NCBI GenBank assembly: GCA_045576675.1
Contig: JAZNGX010000046.1
Span: 1 to 18,715, forward strand
Direction of reading: 5' to 3'
Length of the DNA: 18,715 nucleotides
Source of the DNA: JAZNGX01 sp045576675
GTDB lineage: Bacteria > Bacillota > Clostridia > Monoglobales > Firm-18
The notes below the pieces were generated by a model, which worked only from the letters and a program-made list of their open reading frames with translations, was not told the origin of the DNA and ran no database searches. Shown here one piece after another: positions 5,422-13,524 of this stretch. How positions within the stretch are numbered: position 1 is the first letter of the stretch; each line of letters begins with the position of its first letter. The translations under genes and the position numbers were made by a program.

Positions 5422-6771
5422 ATGTTAGAAGAAATCCAGGAGTTATTGAATAATAAGAATTTTATCAAGTTAAGGTCGTTGTTTGCTGAAATTAATTGCG
5501 TTGATATAGCTGTAATTTTAGAAGAGCTTTCAAAAGAGCAAATGATTTTAGCTTTCAGACTTTTGCCAAAAGAAACTGCTGCTGAAACGTTTGTAGAGCT
5601 TGATTCTGCAACGCAGGAGCTTCTTATTGCTGCGTTTAACGACAAAGAGCTTAAAGAAATCATAAATGAGCTGTATGTTGATGATACTGTTGATATTATT
5701 GAGGAGATGCCTGCAAATGTTGTAAAGCGTATCCTGATTAATACTGACAGTGAAACCCGAAAAGCTATTAATGAAATTTTGAAGTACCCTGATGACAGTG
5801 CCGGAAGCATTATGACAACTGAGTATGTTGACTTAAAGCAACATATGACGGTTGCTGATGCTTTCGAGAGGATAAGAAAAACAGGTGTTGATAAGGAAAC
5901 GATTTATACCTGTTATGTTACTGATTATAACAGAAAGCTTTTAGGTCTTGTTACTGTTAAGGATTTGTTACTTGCTGCGTACACCGATATAATCGGTGAT
6001 ATAATGGAAAAAAACATTATTTATGCTGAAACAATTGAGGATAAAGAAATTGTTGCTCATAAGTTTGATAAATACGATTTTCTTGCAATTCCTGTTGTTG
6101 ATAAAGAACAAAGACTGGTTGGTATTGTAACAATTGACGATGCTGTCGATGTCATTCAGGAAGAAAATACTGAGGATATTGAAAAGATGGCGGCTATCAC
6201 TCCGTCAGATAAGCCATATCTTAGAACGGGCGTTTTTGAAATGTTCAAGCAACGTATTCCGTGGCTTTTGATACTTATGATTTCTGCTACTTTTACAAGT
6301 ACGATAATTGTGTCATTTGAAAACGCTTTATCAAAGGTTGCGGTTTTAAATGCGTTTATACCAATGTTTATGGGTACCGGTGGTAACGCAGGCGGACAGT
6401 CTTCTGTAACAATTATCAGAAGCCTGGCACTAAACGATATTCAGTTTAAGGATTTGCCACGTGTCTTACTTAAAGAATTCGCAGTATCACTTATTTGCGG
6501 CATAACAATTGCGTTTGTTGGCTTTGCTAAAACACTTACAATTGATGCTTTGTATAACCCGGGTATTACTATAACGGTGGCTATGATTGTTGCGTTGACT
6601 CTAGCTCTCACTGTTGTGCTTGCAAAAGTTGTAGGCTGTGCGTTGCCTATGCTTGCAAAGAAGGTTGGTTTTGACCCTGCTGTTATGGCAAGTCCGTTTA
6701 TTACTACAATTGTTGACGCACTTTCACTTGTTGTTTATTTTAATATTGCATCAATCTTTTTAGGTTTATAA
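5422..6771 (+). CDS. mgtE: Magnesium channel/transporter MgtE
   Basis: 449 aa, the usual length of MgtE. The N-terminal acidic helical domain (about 1-128) and two CBS domains (about 129-252) form the cytoplasmic magnesium sensor. A connecting helix (about 253-275) leads to five membrane helices (about 276-449). The selectivity segment GTGGNAGGQSS begins at Gly318. Asp432 in TTIVDAL matches the pore-lining Asp432 of Thermus MgtE. Each dimer conducts magnesium inward and is closed by bound magnesium in the sensor domains. CAGGAGG ends eight bases before ATG 5422. Its leader is structured and holds a possible upstream ORF, suggesting control at transcription elongation or translation. A strong hairpin closes the gene. 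Confidence 0.95.
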   Translation: MLEEIQELLNNKNFIKLRSLFAEINCVDIAVILEELSKEQMILAFRLLPKETAAETFVELDSATQELLIAAFNDKELKEIINELYVDDTVDIIEEMPANVVKRILINTDSETRKAINEILKYPDDSAGSIMTTEYVDLKQHMTVADAFERIRKTGVDKETIYTCYVTDYNRKLLGLVTVKDLLLAAYTDIIGDIMEKNIIYAETIEDKEIVAHKFDKYDFLAIPVVDKEQRLVGIVTIDDAVDVIQEENTEDIEKMAAITPSDKPYLRTGVFEMFKQRIPWLLILMISATFTSTIIVSFENALSKVAVLNAFIPMFMGTGGNAGGQSSVTIIRSLALNDIQFKDLPRVLLKEFAVSLICGITIAFVGFAKTLTIDALYNPGITITVAMIVALTLALTVVLAKVVGCALPMLAKKVGFDPAVMASPFITTIVDALSLVVYFNIASIFLGL

Positions 6772-6790
6772 TAAAGTTGGTATGGACTTT

Positions 6791-6836
6791 CATAAAACAA
6801 AATGAAGCAGTTTAAGCTGCTTCATTTTGTTTTATG
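6791..6836. terminator. Bidirectional terminator between mgtE and the convergent gene
   Basis: A perfect 20-bp stem (6791-6810 with 6817-6836) surrounds a six-base loop, with A- and T-rich flanks suiting termination in both directions. The right arm codes the last seven codons of the minus-strand gene, whose stop lies in the loop at 6812-6814. Confidence 0.9.
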
Positions 6837-7471
6837 AATTCATTTAAAATTTTTGCTGCATTTTCCTGATGAAGTTTCATTATCGGTATGTCTTTTTCTT
6901 TAACAGATTGCGTCAAAACTCTTATGCACATATGTAGTGGTTCTGCAATTTCATAGCCAACAAGCTCATTAAACAGCTTGTTGTTTTGTATTTCCACAGA
7001 ATATGTATCTTTCGGCAAGTCAGCAACCTCAGACAAATCAAGAAGAATTTCGTTTTCTTTAAATCTTTGATAATAGTTTTCGTCCAGAATATACAGATAA
7101 CTTTCACCAACTGCAAGTTCAAGCATAATAGCCTGTTGGATTGCCATTGCCATCTGTGGGTCGCCACCATTTTCAGGGTCAGTAACATTATGCTGCACAA
7201 ATGCCAGTGCCTGACCATCTTGACCGTCAGCATCAGTAATCATTGGTGTAAAGTATTCTTTAATATTATTTGCCGCTTCATCAGTAATAAAGGAAGAGGA
7301 AATGCAATTGATTGACAAATCAGGATCAATTCTTAACATACAATCTCTTACTGTAAACACCAGGACAAGTATCACCGCAAAGCTTACCAAAACGTGAACT
7401 CTGTAATAATACCAAAAATTTTTTAACCATACCTTGTCTTTTTTATCAGACCAAAAGCTTTTATCTGCCAT
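6812..7471 (-). CDS. Single-pass membrane protein of unknown function
   Basis: 219-aa protein. A charged N-terminus with aromatic residues (FWSDKKDKVWLKNFWYYYR) leads to one membrane helix (about 25-41) and a 175-residue domain expected outside. I do not recognise a named family. The outer domain holds two acidic helical patches and ends in a Lys/Glu-rich helix. The start is ATG 7471 with GGAG just before it; a GTG at 7483 lies upstream of that ribosome site. It stands alone, convergent with mgtE and ahead of a promoter-sized gap from the chromate genes. The last codons are inside the shared terminator, so mutation of the C-terminus is limited by that second role. Confidence 0.7.
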   Translation of the reverse strand: MADKSFWSDKKDKVWLKNFWYYYRVHVLVSFAVILVLVFTVRDCMLRIDPDLSINCISSSFITDEAANNIKEYFTPMITDADGQDGQALAFVQHNVTDPENGGDPQMAMAIQQAIMLELAVGESYLYILDENYYQRFKENEILLDLSEVADLPKDTYSVEIQNNKLFNELVGYEIAEPLHMCIRVLTQSVKEKDIPIMKLHQENAAKILNEFIKQNEAA

Positions 7472-7546
7472 AAATCTCCACACTTTTCTTTTGTTTTTAA
7501 TAATTATACTTTATTTTCTGTTTTAAGTCAATGAACTATTTGTAAA

Positions 7547-8116
7547 TTATATTAAATGAAGGTAACCTGCCGCAATGCCTATAACAGCGGATGATAAAAT
7601 ATATACTATTGGGTGCTTTTTCCATTTGTTAATTGCATAATATAATGCTATTGCAAGAATTATTCCAAACCAGTTTATTGCCTTTAATGGTTGTGTAATA
7701 ACAGTCAAGTCTATTAAGGTTGAAAGAACAACTGAAAAACCTGCTGCGGCAATCATTGCTGTTGATGCTGGGCGTATTCCATAGAACACCTTTTTTACAA
7801 TCAAGCTTTCTTTAAAAGCATCAAGAACCTTTGCAACTAAAAGTATGATTAAAACGGATGGAGTAATAAGTCCAAGAGTTGCAATGATTCCACCAAATAC
7901 TCCATAAGTATGAAATCCTGCATAGGTTGCTGAATTAACACCAATAGGTCCGGGAGTTGATTCTGATATTGCTATCATATCAATTAACTGGCTGTTTGTA
8001 AACCAACCTGTTTTTTGGGCAATATCCTGTAAAAAAGGAAATGTTGCCATGCCTCCGCCAATTGCAAATAAACCGGTTTTAAAAAACTCAAAATATAACT
8101 TTAATAATACATTCAT
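7547..8116 (-). CDS. chrA: Chromate transporter, second half-size subunit
   Basis: 189-aa protein of the CHR family, short-chain type. It carries the conserved FFKTGLFAIGGGMATFPFLQ start, the STPGPIGVNSATYAG motif (about 50-64) and about six hydrophobic segments. Short-chain ChrA proteins come as adjacent pairs with opposite membrane topology that work together, replacing the long two-domain ChrA. The family exports chromate or related oxyanions by sulfate-linked or proton-linked exchange; in gut Clostridia the real substrate is unknown. The ATG overlaps the stop of the upstream subunit by one base (TAATG), and AAGGAGG (8127-8133 on the other strand) supplies the ribosome site, so the two are made in step. 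Confidence 0.9.
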   Translation of the reverse strand: MNVLLKLYFEFFKTGLFAIGGGMATFPFLQDIAQKTGWFTNSQLIDMIAISESTPGPIGVNSATYAGFHTYGVFGGIIATLGLITPSVLIILLVAKVLDAFKESLIVKKVFYGIRPASTAMIAAAGFSVVLSTLIDLTVITQPLKAINWFGIILAIALYYAINKWKKHPIVYILSSAVIGIAAGYLHLI

Positions 8117-8691
8117 TATTTTGAAGCCTCCTTATCACCATAAAGGAAAATCCCTGCAACTGCAGATATTACAACATATATTATAGGTGATATTGAAAAA
8201 ATATTAGGTATGAAATACTCTGCAACAATGAGACTAGCAGAAATTATGAATATTATAAGGAATATTGCTTTTGTATTGTTGTCAATAACAGATTTTTTCC
8301 ATAGCTTTTTAACAGCATCAAAAATCAATACGCATACGCAAACGCGAATTCCTGAAAAAGCATACTTAACAACCTTGTATTCAGTAAAATTCATTAAAAA
8401 AGCTGCAATGAGAGTAATAATTACAACTGATGGGAACACAACTCCAAGGGTTGCAAATATTGCACCGGCAATGCCCGCTTCGTTGTAACCTATAAAAGTT
8501 GCAGTGTTTACTGCGATTACACCAGGCGTACATTGTCCGATTGCGTAATAATCTGCAAGCTGTTGTTCGGTTGCCCATTTTCTTTTTTCTACAACTTCCT
8601 TTTGAAGCATTGGAAGCATTGCATACCCTCCGCCGAACGTAAATGCACCAATTCGTGCAAAAGTTAAGAATAAATCAATCAGTTTTTTCAT
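8116..8691 (-). CDS. chrA: Chromate transporter, first half-size subunit
   Basis: 191-aa short-chain CHR protein with the matching signature: FARIGAFTFGGGYAMLPMLQ near the N-terminus and CTPGVIAVNTATFIGY (about 54-69), plus about six hydrophobic segments. It is the first gene of the chromate pair. ATG 8691 has AAAGGA nine bases upstream; a TTG at 8709 precedes this site and is rejected. The two halves are clearly related to each other but differ along their length, as expected for an old duplication with divergent roles. A divergent 227-base gap separates it from the binding-protein gene. Confidence 0.9.
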   Translation of the reverse strand: MKKLIDLFLTFARIGAFTFGGGYAMLPMLQKEVVEKRKWATEQQLADYYAIGQCTPGVIAVNTATFIGYNEAGIAGAIFATLGVVFPSVVIITLIAAFLMNFTEYKVVKYAFSGIRVCVCVLIFDAVKKLWKKSVIDNNTKAIFLIIFIISASLIVAEYFIPNIFSISPIIYVVISAVAGIFLYGDKEASK

Positions 8692-8713
8692 AAAAAAATG
8701 TCCTTTCAAGCAA

Positions 8714-8739
8714 ATTATACCAATATATTAATACAACAA
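8714..8739 (-). promoter_or_regulatory. Possible promoter of the chromate transporter pair
   Basis: On the minus strand TATAAT (complement of 8714-8719) lies 22 bases before the start codon. The best -35 candidate, TTGTTG (complement of 8734-8739), is only 14 bases away, so the -35 is weak. Confidence 0.3.
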
Positions 8740-8860
8740 ACTTGAAAAAAATCCTTTTATTACAAGTTTTATTGTGAAAATAAACAAGAAATATTGTTCT
8801 GCACATTGCTATTATGTGAAAAACTGTTAAAATTACACAAATTTCACTTTAGTACTTTAC

Positions 8861-8887
8861 TTTGCTAAATTATTGTGTTATTATAAT
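8861..8887 (+). promoter_or_regulatory. Possible promoter of the amino-acid ABC operon
   Basis: A perfect TATAAT (8882-8887) lies 31 bases before the start codon of the binding protein. TTTGCT (8861-8866) upstream is a weak -35 at 15 bases spacing. The stretch 8740-8860 is A+T-rich with no feature I can name. Confidence 0.45.
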
Positions 8888-8918
8888 AACATAAAATTTT
8901 AGTTGGGAGAGAAATTAA

Positions 8919-9788
8919 ATGAAAAAATTATTATGTTTATTACTTGCATTGGTTATGTGCTTAAGCTTTGCTGCTTGCGGTGAGAAGGCTGCTGTAAAAG
9001 ACGATGCTGCACAGACGGATTGGGAGTACATACAGGAAAAAGGTGTTATGACAGTTGGTGTTACAATGTATCCTCCGATGAACTACCTTGATGACAACAA
9101 CGAGTGGACTGGCTTTGATACGGAGTTTGCTCAGGCTGTTGGTAAAAAGCTTGGTGTTGACGTTGAGTTTGTTGAAATCAGCTGGGAAGCAAAAGAAACA
9201 GAGCTTTCATCAAAGAATATCGACGTTTTGTGGAACGGTATGTGCATCACAGAAGACAGAAAAGAAATGTGGGAAGTTACAAAACCCTATATGTACAACA
9301 CACAGGCTATGGTTATGAAAGCTGACAAGGCTGATGAAATCTTAGCAAATGTTGCAGGTAAGAAGGTTGTTGCTGAAGCCGGTTCAACAGGTGAAGGTAA
9401 AATTGATGGTTCTATCGATGACACAACAGATACAACAGTAGAAGTAATGGCAAAGGATTATTTTGCTGATTGTGAGTACACAGGTGTTTCTTCAATGGCA
9501 ACTGCTCTTACAGATGTTCAGCAGGGGGTTGCTGATATCGCTGTTGTTGACTACGTAATTGCTAAAGGTATGGTAGAGGGTGAAGGTTCAACTTTAACAG
9601 ACCTTGTTATTAATATCGATAATAAATTTGGTGACCAGTATTTTGGTATCGCATTCAGAAAGGGCAGCGATGCTTGTGCAAAGGTTAACGATGCAATTGC
9701 TGAATTGAGAGAAAGTGGCGAATTAGACAAAATCGGTGACAAATATGGTTTGACAGACAGTCTTAAGGCTGCTGCAAACGCTCAGTAA
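8919..9788 (+). CDS. Amino-acid ABC transporter, substrate-binding lipoprotein (family 3)
   Basis: 289 aa. A lipoprotein signal peptide (MKKLLCLLLALVMCLSFAAC) puts the lipidated Cys at residue 20. A periplasmic-binding-protein type 2 fold follows, with the family 3 start (TVGVTMYPPMNYLDD), the GFDTEFAQAVGKKLGV block, and the domain-crossing regions around DVLWNGMCITEDRKE. It should capture a polar or acidic amino acid (or glutamine or cystine) outside the membrane and pass it to the permease encoded further on. GGGAGAG precedes the ATG by seven bases. It is first in the operon. A stem-loop after it may set its mRNA level above the downstream genes, as is common for binding proteins. The exact amino acid cannot be read from the sequence. 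Confidence 0.92.
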   Translation: MKKLLCLLLALVMCLSFAACGEKAAVKDDAAQTDWEYIQEKGVMTVGVTMYPPMNYLDDNNEWTGFDTEFAQAVGKKLGVDVEFVEISWEAKETELSSKNIDVLWNGMCITEDRKEMWEVTKPYMYNTQAMVMKADKADEILANVAGKKVVAEAGSTGEGKIDGSIDDTTDTTVEVMAKDYFADCEYTGVSSMATALTDVQQGVADIAVVDYVIAKGMVEGEGSTLTDLVINIDNKFGDQYFGIAFRKGSDACAKVNDAIAELRESGELDKIGDKYGLTDSLKAAANAQ

Positions 9789-9809
9789 TATAACAGAGAG
9801 AGTTTATAT

Positions 9810-9839
9810 GAGGTTTCTGTTGAAATATACGGGAACCTC
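9810..9839 (+). terminator. Intercistronic stem-loop after the binding-protein gene
   Basis: A nine-pair stem (9810-9818 with 9831-9839, two GU pairs) with a 12-base loop is followed by TGTTTTCTG. The tail is not a full T-run, so it looks like a partial terminator or an mRNA 3'-end stabiliser letting some transcripts reach the downstream genes. Confidence 0.6.
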
Positions 9840-9866
9840 TGTTTTCTGTAAATGGGGGTAGGGTTA

Positions 9867-10943
9867 ATGACTCAGTGTTATTTTGCAGATTATACAATCG
9901 GAACCGACGCATATAGCAATATTGCGCCTGTCTGTTTGCGACTTGGAAAACGTGCATTAATTGTTGGTGGTGAAACTGCGTTATCCGTTTCTATAAACAA
10001 GCTTAAAGCGGCAATGTCAGATTTTGATATTATAGATATTGTGGTTTATGGTAAAGAGTGCTATAGAAAGAAAGTAGAAGAGCTTTATGATAACTATAAA
10101 GAAAGTGATATCAGCTTTGTTGTCGGCGTAGGAGGAGGTAAGGCCCTTGATACTTCAAAATGCCTTGCAGATATGCTTGGTGTAAGCGTTGTGACTGTTC
10201 CTACTATTGCTTCAACCTGTGCGGCGTCTTCTGCACTTGCTGTTATGTACACTGAAAATCACGTTTATGACGGATTCTGGTATTTAAAATCACCTGCATA
10301 CCATTGCTTTATTGACACAACAATAATCAGTGAAGCGCCTGATAAATATTTCCGTGCCGGAATAGGGGATACTCTTGCAAAATACTATGAAGTTGAATTC
10401 TCTGCCCGAGGTAAACAAACAACATATAAAGATGAAATGGCAATATCAATAAGCAGAATGTGTAACATACCGCTTTTAAGTGCTGCACTTGAAGCTTATG
10501 ATGATTGCAAAAATAACAGAGTGTCAGAAAAGTTTGAACAGGCAGTTCTTGTAATATTGATAAGCACAGGTATGGTCAGTATGCTTGTTAATCCTGAATT
10601 TAACGGTGCACTAGCACACGCTTTCTTTTATGGTCTTACAGAGCTTGATGGCTTTGAAGAAAGGTTTTTACATGGCGATGTAATTGGCTACTGCACAACT
10701 GTTCAGCTTATTCTGGATAATAATTTACAAGAAGCTAAAAGAATTGGTGCTTTAATTTCCGGGCTTGGGGTTGAAACTACACTTTCAGCCCGTGGAATCG
10801 AAGTAAGCCGTAATAATCTTGATAAGGTTATGGATGCAACTCTTAAAGACCCTGATATGAAGGTTATACCTTATGAAATTACAAAAGATATGATATATGA
10901 TGCTATAGTAAAAGCAGAAGAAATTTTTGGAGGAGTTAAGATA
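9867..10943 (+). CDS. Iron-containing alcohol dehydrogenase, glycerol dehydrogenase-like
   Basis: 359-aa protein of the group III alcohol dehydrogenase superfamily, closest to GldA. The N-terminal Rossmann-like domain has GGGKALDTSK (89-98) for NAD. Metal ligands fit Asp168 (GIGDTL), His251 (LAHAFF) and His269 (LHGDVIGY). The GldA substrate-pocket stretch TIASTDAP is here TIASTCAA (114-120), so the Asp is replaced by Cys118, which may change the substrate. The start is ATG 9867 after GGGGG; an ATG at 9852 precedes this. Its stop overlaps the permease start (ATGA), so it belongs to the ABC operon, where an oxidoreductase is unusual. A role in using the imported substrate is conceivable, not shown. 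The TGA stop ends at 10946; the last sense codon is at 10943. Confidence 0.82.
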
Positions 10944-11578
10944 TGAATGCATGGCAACAGTTGCTTGAGGGATTTGGTACAAACTGCATTTTATTTGTTA
11001 TAACACTAGTGCTATCATTACCTCTCGGACTTTTAATTACATTGTGTACAATGTCTAAGTTTAAGCCGTTAAAATGGCTAATGAAGACTTTTGTCTGGAT
11101 AATAAGAGGTACACCACTAATGCTGCAGCTTTTTGTTGTTTTATATGCACCTGGTATTCTTTTCGATTATCCTATTTCTTCAAGAATGACTGCGGCACTG
11201 ATTGCATTTGTTATTAATTATGCTGCTTATTTCTCAGAGATTTTCCGTGGTGGTATAGAAAGTATTCCGGTTGGTCAGTATGAGGCAGGGCAGGTTTTGG
11301 GACTTACGAAGGTTCAGGTATTCTTTAAAATTGTAATGTTTCAGGTTATAAAGCGTATTACACCACCGGTTGGTAATGAGGTTATTACGCTTGTTAAGGA
11401 TACTGCACTTGCTCGTGTTATCGGTGTTACTGAAATTCTTCAGAATGCACAACGTTTCTCAGCAAAAGGTATAATATGGCCGTTGTTTGCATCGGGCTTG
11501 TACTTCCTGGCGTTTACAGGTGTGCTTTCATTGTTGCTTTCATATATTGAAAAGAAGCTTGATTATTATAAGGGGTGA
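10943..11578 (+). CDS. Amino-acid ABC transporter permease (HisM/GlnP type)
   Basis: 211-aa inner-membrane permease with about five membrane helices. The EAA loop that contacts the ATPase begins at Glu114 (EAGQVLGLTKVQVFFKIV). RGTPLMLQL (about 53-61) is the typical motif of polar-amino-acid permeases. Only one permease gene is present, so the transporter is probably a homodimer. GGAGGAG ends just before the ATG, which overlaps the stop of the dehydrogenase gene by four bases. The ATPase gene follows four bases after the stop. The transport role is certain at family level; the substrate is not. Confidence 0.93.
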   Translation: MNAWQQLLEGFGTNCILFVITLVLSLPLGLLITLCTMSKFKPLKWLMKTFVWIIRGTPLMLQLFVVLYAPGILFDYPISSRMTAALIAFVINYAAYFSEIFRGGIESIPVGQYEAGQVLGLTKVQVFFKIVMFQVIKRITPPVGNEVITLVKDTALARVIGVTEILQNAQRFSAKGIIWPLFASGLYFLAFTGVLSLLLSYIEKKLDYYKG

Positions 11579-11582
11579 GAAT

Positions 11583-12365
11583 ATGAGTATACTTGAAGTT
11601 AAGAATATGCAGAAAAGCTTCGGTGAAACCGAGGTATTGAAGGATGTAAGCTTTTCAATGAAGCAAGGCGAGGTAATCTCTATTCTTGGTTCCTCAGGTA
11701 GCGGTAAAACAACTTTGCTACGTTGTATTAATTTCCTCGAAAAAGCTGATAGTGGCGAGATTGTCGTTGATGGAGAGGTGATTTTTGATGCAAAAGACAA
11801 AGTAAAGAAAAATGCATCACAAATACGTGAAGCGCAGCTGAATTTTGGACTTGTGTTTCAGCAGTTTAACTTGTTTCCGCAGTACAGTGCAATAGAGAAT
11901 GTAATGCTGGCACCAAAGCTTCTTGCGAAGGATAGACCTGATTATAAAACTAACAGAAAAGAAATTCTTGCACAAATAAGAAATGATGCAATAACAGTAC
12001 TTGAAAGTGTGGGGCTTGGTGATAAAATAAATAATTATCCCTGCGAGCTTTCGGGAGGTCAGCAGCAAAGAGTTTCAATTGCAAGAGCACTTGTTTTAAA
12101 ACCTAAAATTTTGTTTTTTGATGAACCTACATCAGCTCTAGACCCTGAGCTGACCGGTGAAATTCTAAAGGTTATAAGAAAGCTTGCAGACCAGAAAGTT
12201 ACAATGGTAATTGTAACTCACGAAATGAATTTTGCCCGTGATGTTTCAGACAGGATAATATTTATGGATAAGGGTGTTATAGCAGAAGAAGGAACACCTG
12301 AAGAAGTGTTTGATAACACAAAGAGCGAAAGATTAAAAGAATTTTTAGGTAGTGTAAGAATGTAG
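11583..12365 (+). CDS. Amino-acid ABC transporter ATPase (GlnQ/HisP type)
   Basis: 260 aa with every ATPase motif intact: Walker A GSSGSGKTT (36-44), Q-loop Gln93, signature LSGGQQQ (156-162), Walker B ILFFDEP (176-182), D-loop SALD and switch His213. It energises the importer made by the binding protein and permease upstream. A 20-residue insertion around 112-131 (KLLAKDRPDYKTNRKEILAQ) is longer than in E. coli GlnQ and is seen in some Firmicute members. The start is ATG 11583 with AAGGGGTGAGA before it; the reading frame stays open upstream through the permease gene but without a start signal. A strong terminator follows the stop. Confidence 0.95.
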   Translation: MSILEVKNMQKSFGETEVLKDVSFSMKQGEVISILGSSGSGKTTLLRCINFLEKADSGEIVVDGEVIFDAKDKVKKNASQIREAQLNFGLVFQQFNLFPQYSAIENVMLAPKLLAKDRPDYKTNRKEILAQIRNDAITVLESVGLGDKINNYPCELSGGQQQRVSIARALVLKPKILFFDEPTSALDPELTGEILKVIRKLADQKVTMVIVTHEMNFARDVSDRIIFMDKGVIAEEGTPEEVFDNTKSERLKEFLGSVRM

Positions 12366-12367
12366 TA

Positions 12368-12404
12368 AAAAACCCCTGTAATATTTAGGTTTACAGGGGT
12401 TTTT
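12368..12404 (+). terminator. Rho-independent terminator of the ABC operon
   Basis: AAAAACCCCTGTAA (12368-12381) pairs fully with TTACAGGGGTTTTT (12391-12404) around a nine-base loop, and the T-run completes a canonical terminator. The A-run on the left may also allow it to work on the opposite strand. Confidence 0.95.
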
Positions 12405-12442
12405 AATGTGATGACTTTCTTTTAAGTTCTAATCACCTTTTG

Positions 12443-12469
12443 CATAGCATACTATTTAACAGTAGTATG
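12443..12469 (+). promoter_or_regulatory. Inverted repeat and possible sigma-E-type -10 before spoIIID
   Basis: CATACTA (12448-12454) and TAGTATG (12463-12469) form a perfect 7-bp inverted repeat with an eight-base gap, 17 bases before the start codon. CATACTAT also resembles the -10 box of mother-cell sigma-E promoters (CATACAAT type), and overlapping CATAGCATA (12443-12451) resembles a sigma-K -10. A clear -35 is not seen. In Bacillus subtilis spoIIID is transcribed by sigma-E, so the match is sensible but weak. Confidence 0.35.
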
Positions 12470-12485
12470 TATTGGGGGCGGTTAA

Positions 12486-12746
12486 TTGAAACACCATATA
12501 GAAGAAAGAACGGTTAAGCTTGCCGAATACATTATAGACAAAAAATCAACAGTACGGAGTGCGGCAAAGTATTTTGGGATTTCAAAATCAACTGTACATA
12601 AAGATATAACAGAACGTTTGTCAGCATTTAATCCAATGCTAGCTGCACAGGTAAGAGAGGTACTGGATGAAAACAAGGCAGAACGACACATAAGAGGCGG
12701 ATTAGCAACTAAACATAAGTATTTAAACATAATGAAAAGAAAATAA
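12486..12746 (+). CDS. spoIIID: Stage III sporulation protein D
   Basis: 86-aa mother-cell transcription regulator. The helix-turn-helix (about residues 20-43, VRSAAKYFGISKSTVHKDIT) and the basic C-terminal region with HIRGGLATKHKY match SpoIIID of Bacillus and Clostridia closely. It switches gene sets in the sporulating mother cell between sigma-E and sigma-K stages. The start is TTG 12486 after GGGGGCGG, aligning with the N-terminus of other SpoIIID proteins; no ATG is available. The gene is alone, between the ABC terminator and the next promoter. Its presence is the best evidence that the organism forms endospores. Confidence 0.93.
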   Translation: MKHHIEERTVKLAEYIIDKKSTVRSAAKYFGISKSTVHKDITERLSAFNPMLAAQVREVLDENKAERHIRGGLATKHKYLNIMKRK

Positions 12747-12750
12747 TTTT

Positions 12751-12794
12751 AATAACTTGTTAATTAATTTATATAAATTGATTGACAAGTTATT
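12751..12794 (+). promoter_or_regulatory. 10-bp inverted repeat overlapping the -35, likely operator or A+T-rich terminator
   Basis: AATAACTTGT (12751-12760) and ACAAGTTATT (12785-12794) are perfect complements. The right arm overlaps the TTGACA of the next promoter. Between them lies a 14-bp palindrome, AATTTATATAAATT (12766-12779). Position suggests an operator, perhaps for the ribbon-helix-helix protein encoded next, but the stem plus following T-rich bases could also terminate spoIIID transcription. Confidence 0.55.
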
Positions 12795-12810
12795 TTATTT
12801 GTGCTATATT
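12782..12810 (+). promoter_or_regulatory. Sigma-A promoter of the ribbon-helix-helix/clpB group
   Basis: Perfect -35 TTGACA (12782-12787), 17-base spacer, -10 TATATT (12805-12810) with the extended TGC just before it. It lies 30 bases before the start codon of the next gene. Best promoter in the window. Confidence 0.85.
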
Positions 12811-12840
12811 TAAAATATACTAAAGAATGGAGAGAATTAT

Positions 12841-13497
12841 ATGAAAAAGTCGATATATAGTTTAGTTTTAATGGACAGAGTGGTTGCGGAAATAGATAAG
12901 CTGGCATATAAATCAAATACCAACAGGTCAAGCCTTATTAACAGTATTCTGGCAGAATACTTATCAATGGTTACTCCGCAGGATATTAACAACAATATTT
13001 ATGATAGGATTTATAAGGTTATAGGTTCTAAAGAAGAGTTTGTTATACAACCTTACAACGGACAGGCATCACTAATAGTAAAAAGTGCTTTGAATTATAA
13101 ATATAATCCTGTAGTAAAATATTCTGTTGAGCTTTATGGTGGGCTAAATAATGAGCTTGGATGCATAAAAGCAAATGTACGTACACAAAATCTTGCACTT
13201 ATAGCTGCTATGAACGATTTTTACAAAATATTTGCAAATGTTGAGAATAGCTATATAGACTTTGGTGATAAGCAGATGCATTATTTTGAAAACGGAAAGT
13301 TTAAAAGAAAGTTTGTTGTTCCAAATGGTAGCAATATTAAAGGTGAAGCAATCGGTGAGGCAATATCTTTATATCTTGAAGTTCTTGACAACAGCTTAAA
13401 AACCTTTTTCAATTATGCATATAATTACAAAGTAGCTGCTGAACATATAGAGGAGTTATATGCAAAATATTTGAAAAAGCAGAGAATAATAATCTAA
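12841..13497 (+). CDS. Ribbon-helix-helix domain protein with unknown C-terminal domain
   Basis: 218 aa. Residues 1 to about 45 fit a ribbon-helix-helix DNA-binding unit: a short strand (SIYSLVLM), a helix (DRVVAEIDKLAYKS) and a second helix after the NRSSLINSILAEYL turn. Residues about 60-218 form a mixed domain I cannot name; it ends in a long helix with many Lys and Glu. GGAGAG lies nine bases before the ATG. It has its own near-consensus promoter and a gap of 27 bases to clpB, so it probably is co-transcribed with clpB and may control it. Neighbouring inverted repeats at the promoter fit autoregulation. This is inference from placement. Confidence 0.75.
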   Translation: MKKSIYSLVLMDRVVAEIDKLAYKSNTNRSSLINSILAEYLSMVTPQDINNNIYDRIYKVIGSKEEFVIQPYNGQASLIVKSALNYKYNPVVKYSVELYGGLNNELGCIKANVRTQNLALIAAMNDFYKIFANVENSYIDFGDKQMHYFENGKFKRKFVVPNGSNIKGEAIGEAISLYLEVLDNSLKTFFNYAYNYKVAAEHIEELYAKYLKKQRIII

Positions 13498-13524
13498 GAG
13501 TATGATTCATAAGGAGGGCTAAAT

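Noticed and set aside
13498..13524. CtsR or CIRCE heat-shock operator before clpB
   Set aside because: Neither the CtsR heptad direct repeat nor TTAGCACTC-N9-GAGTGCTAA occurs from 12747 to 13524.
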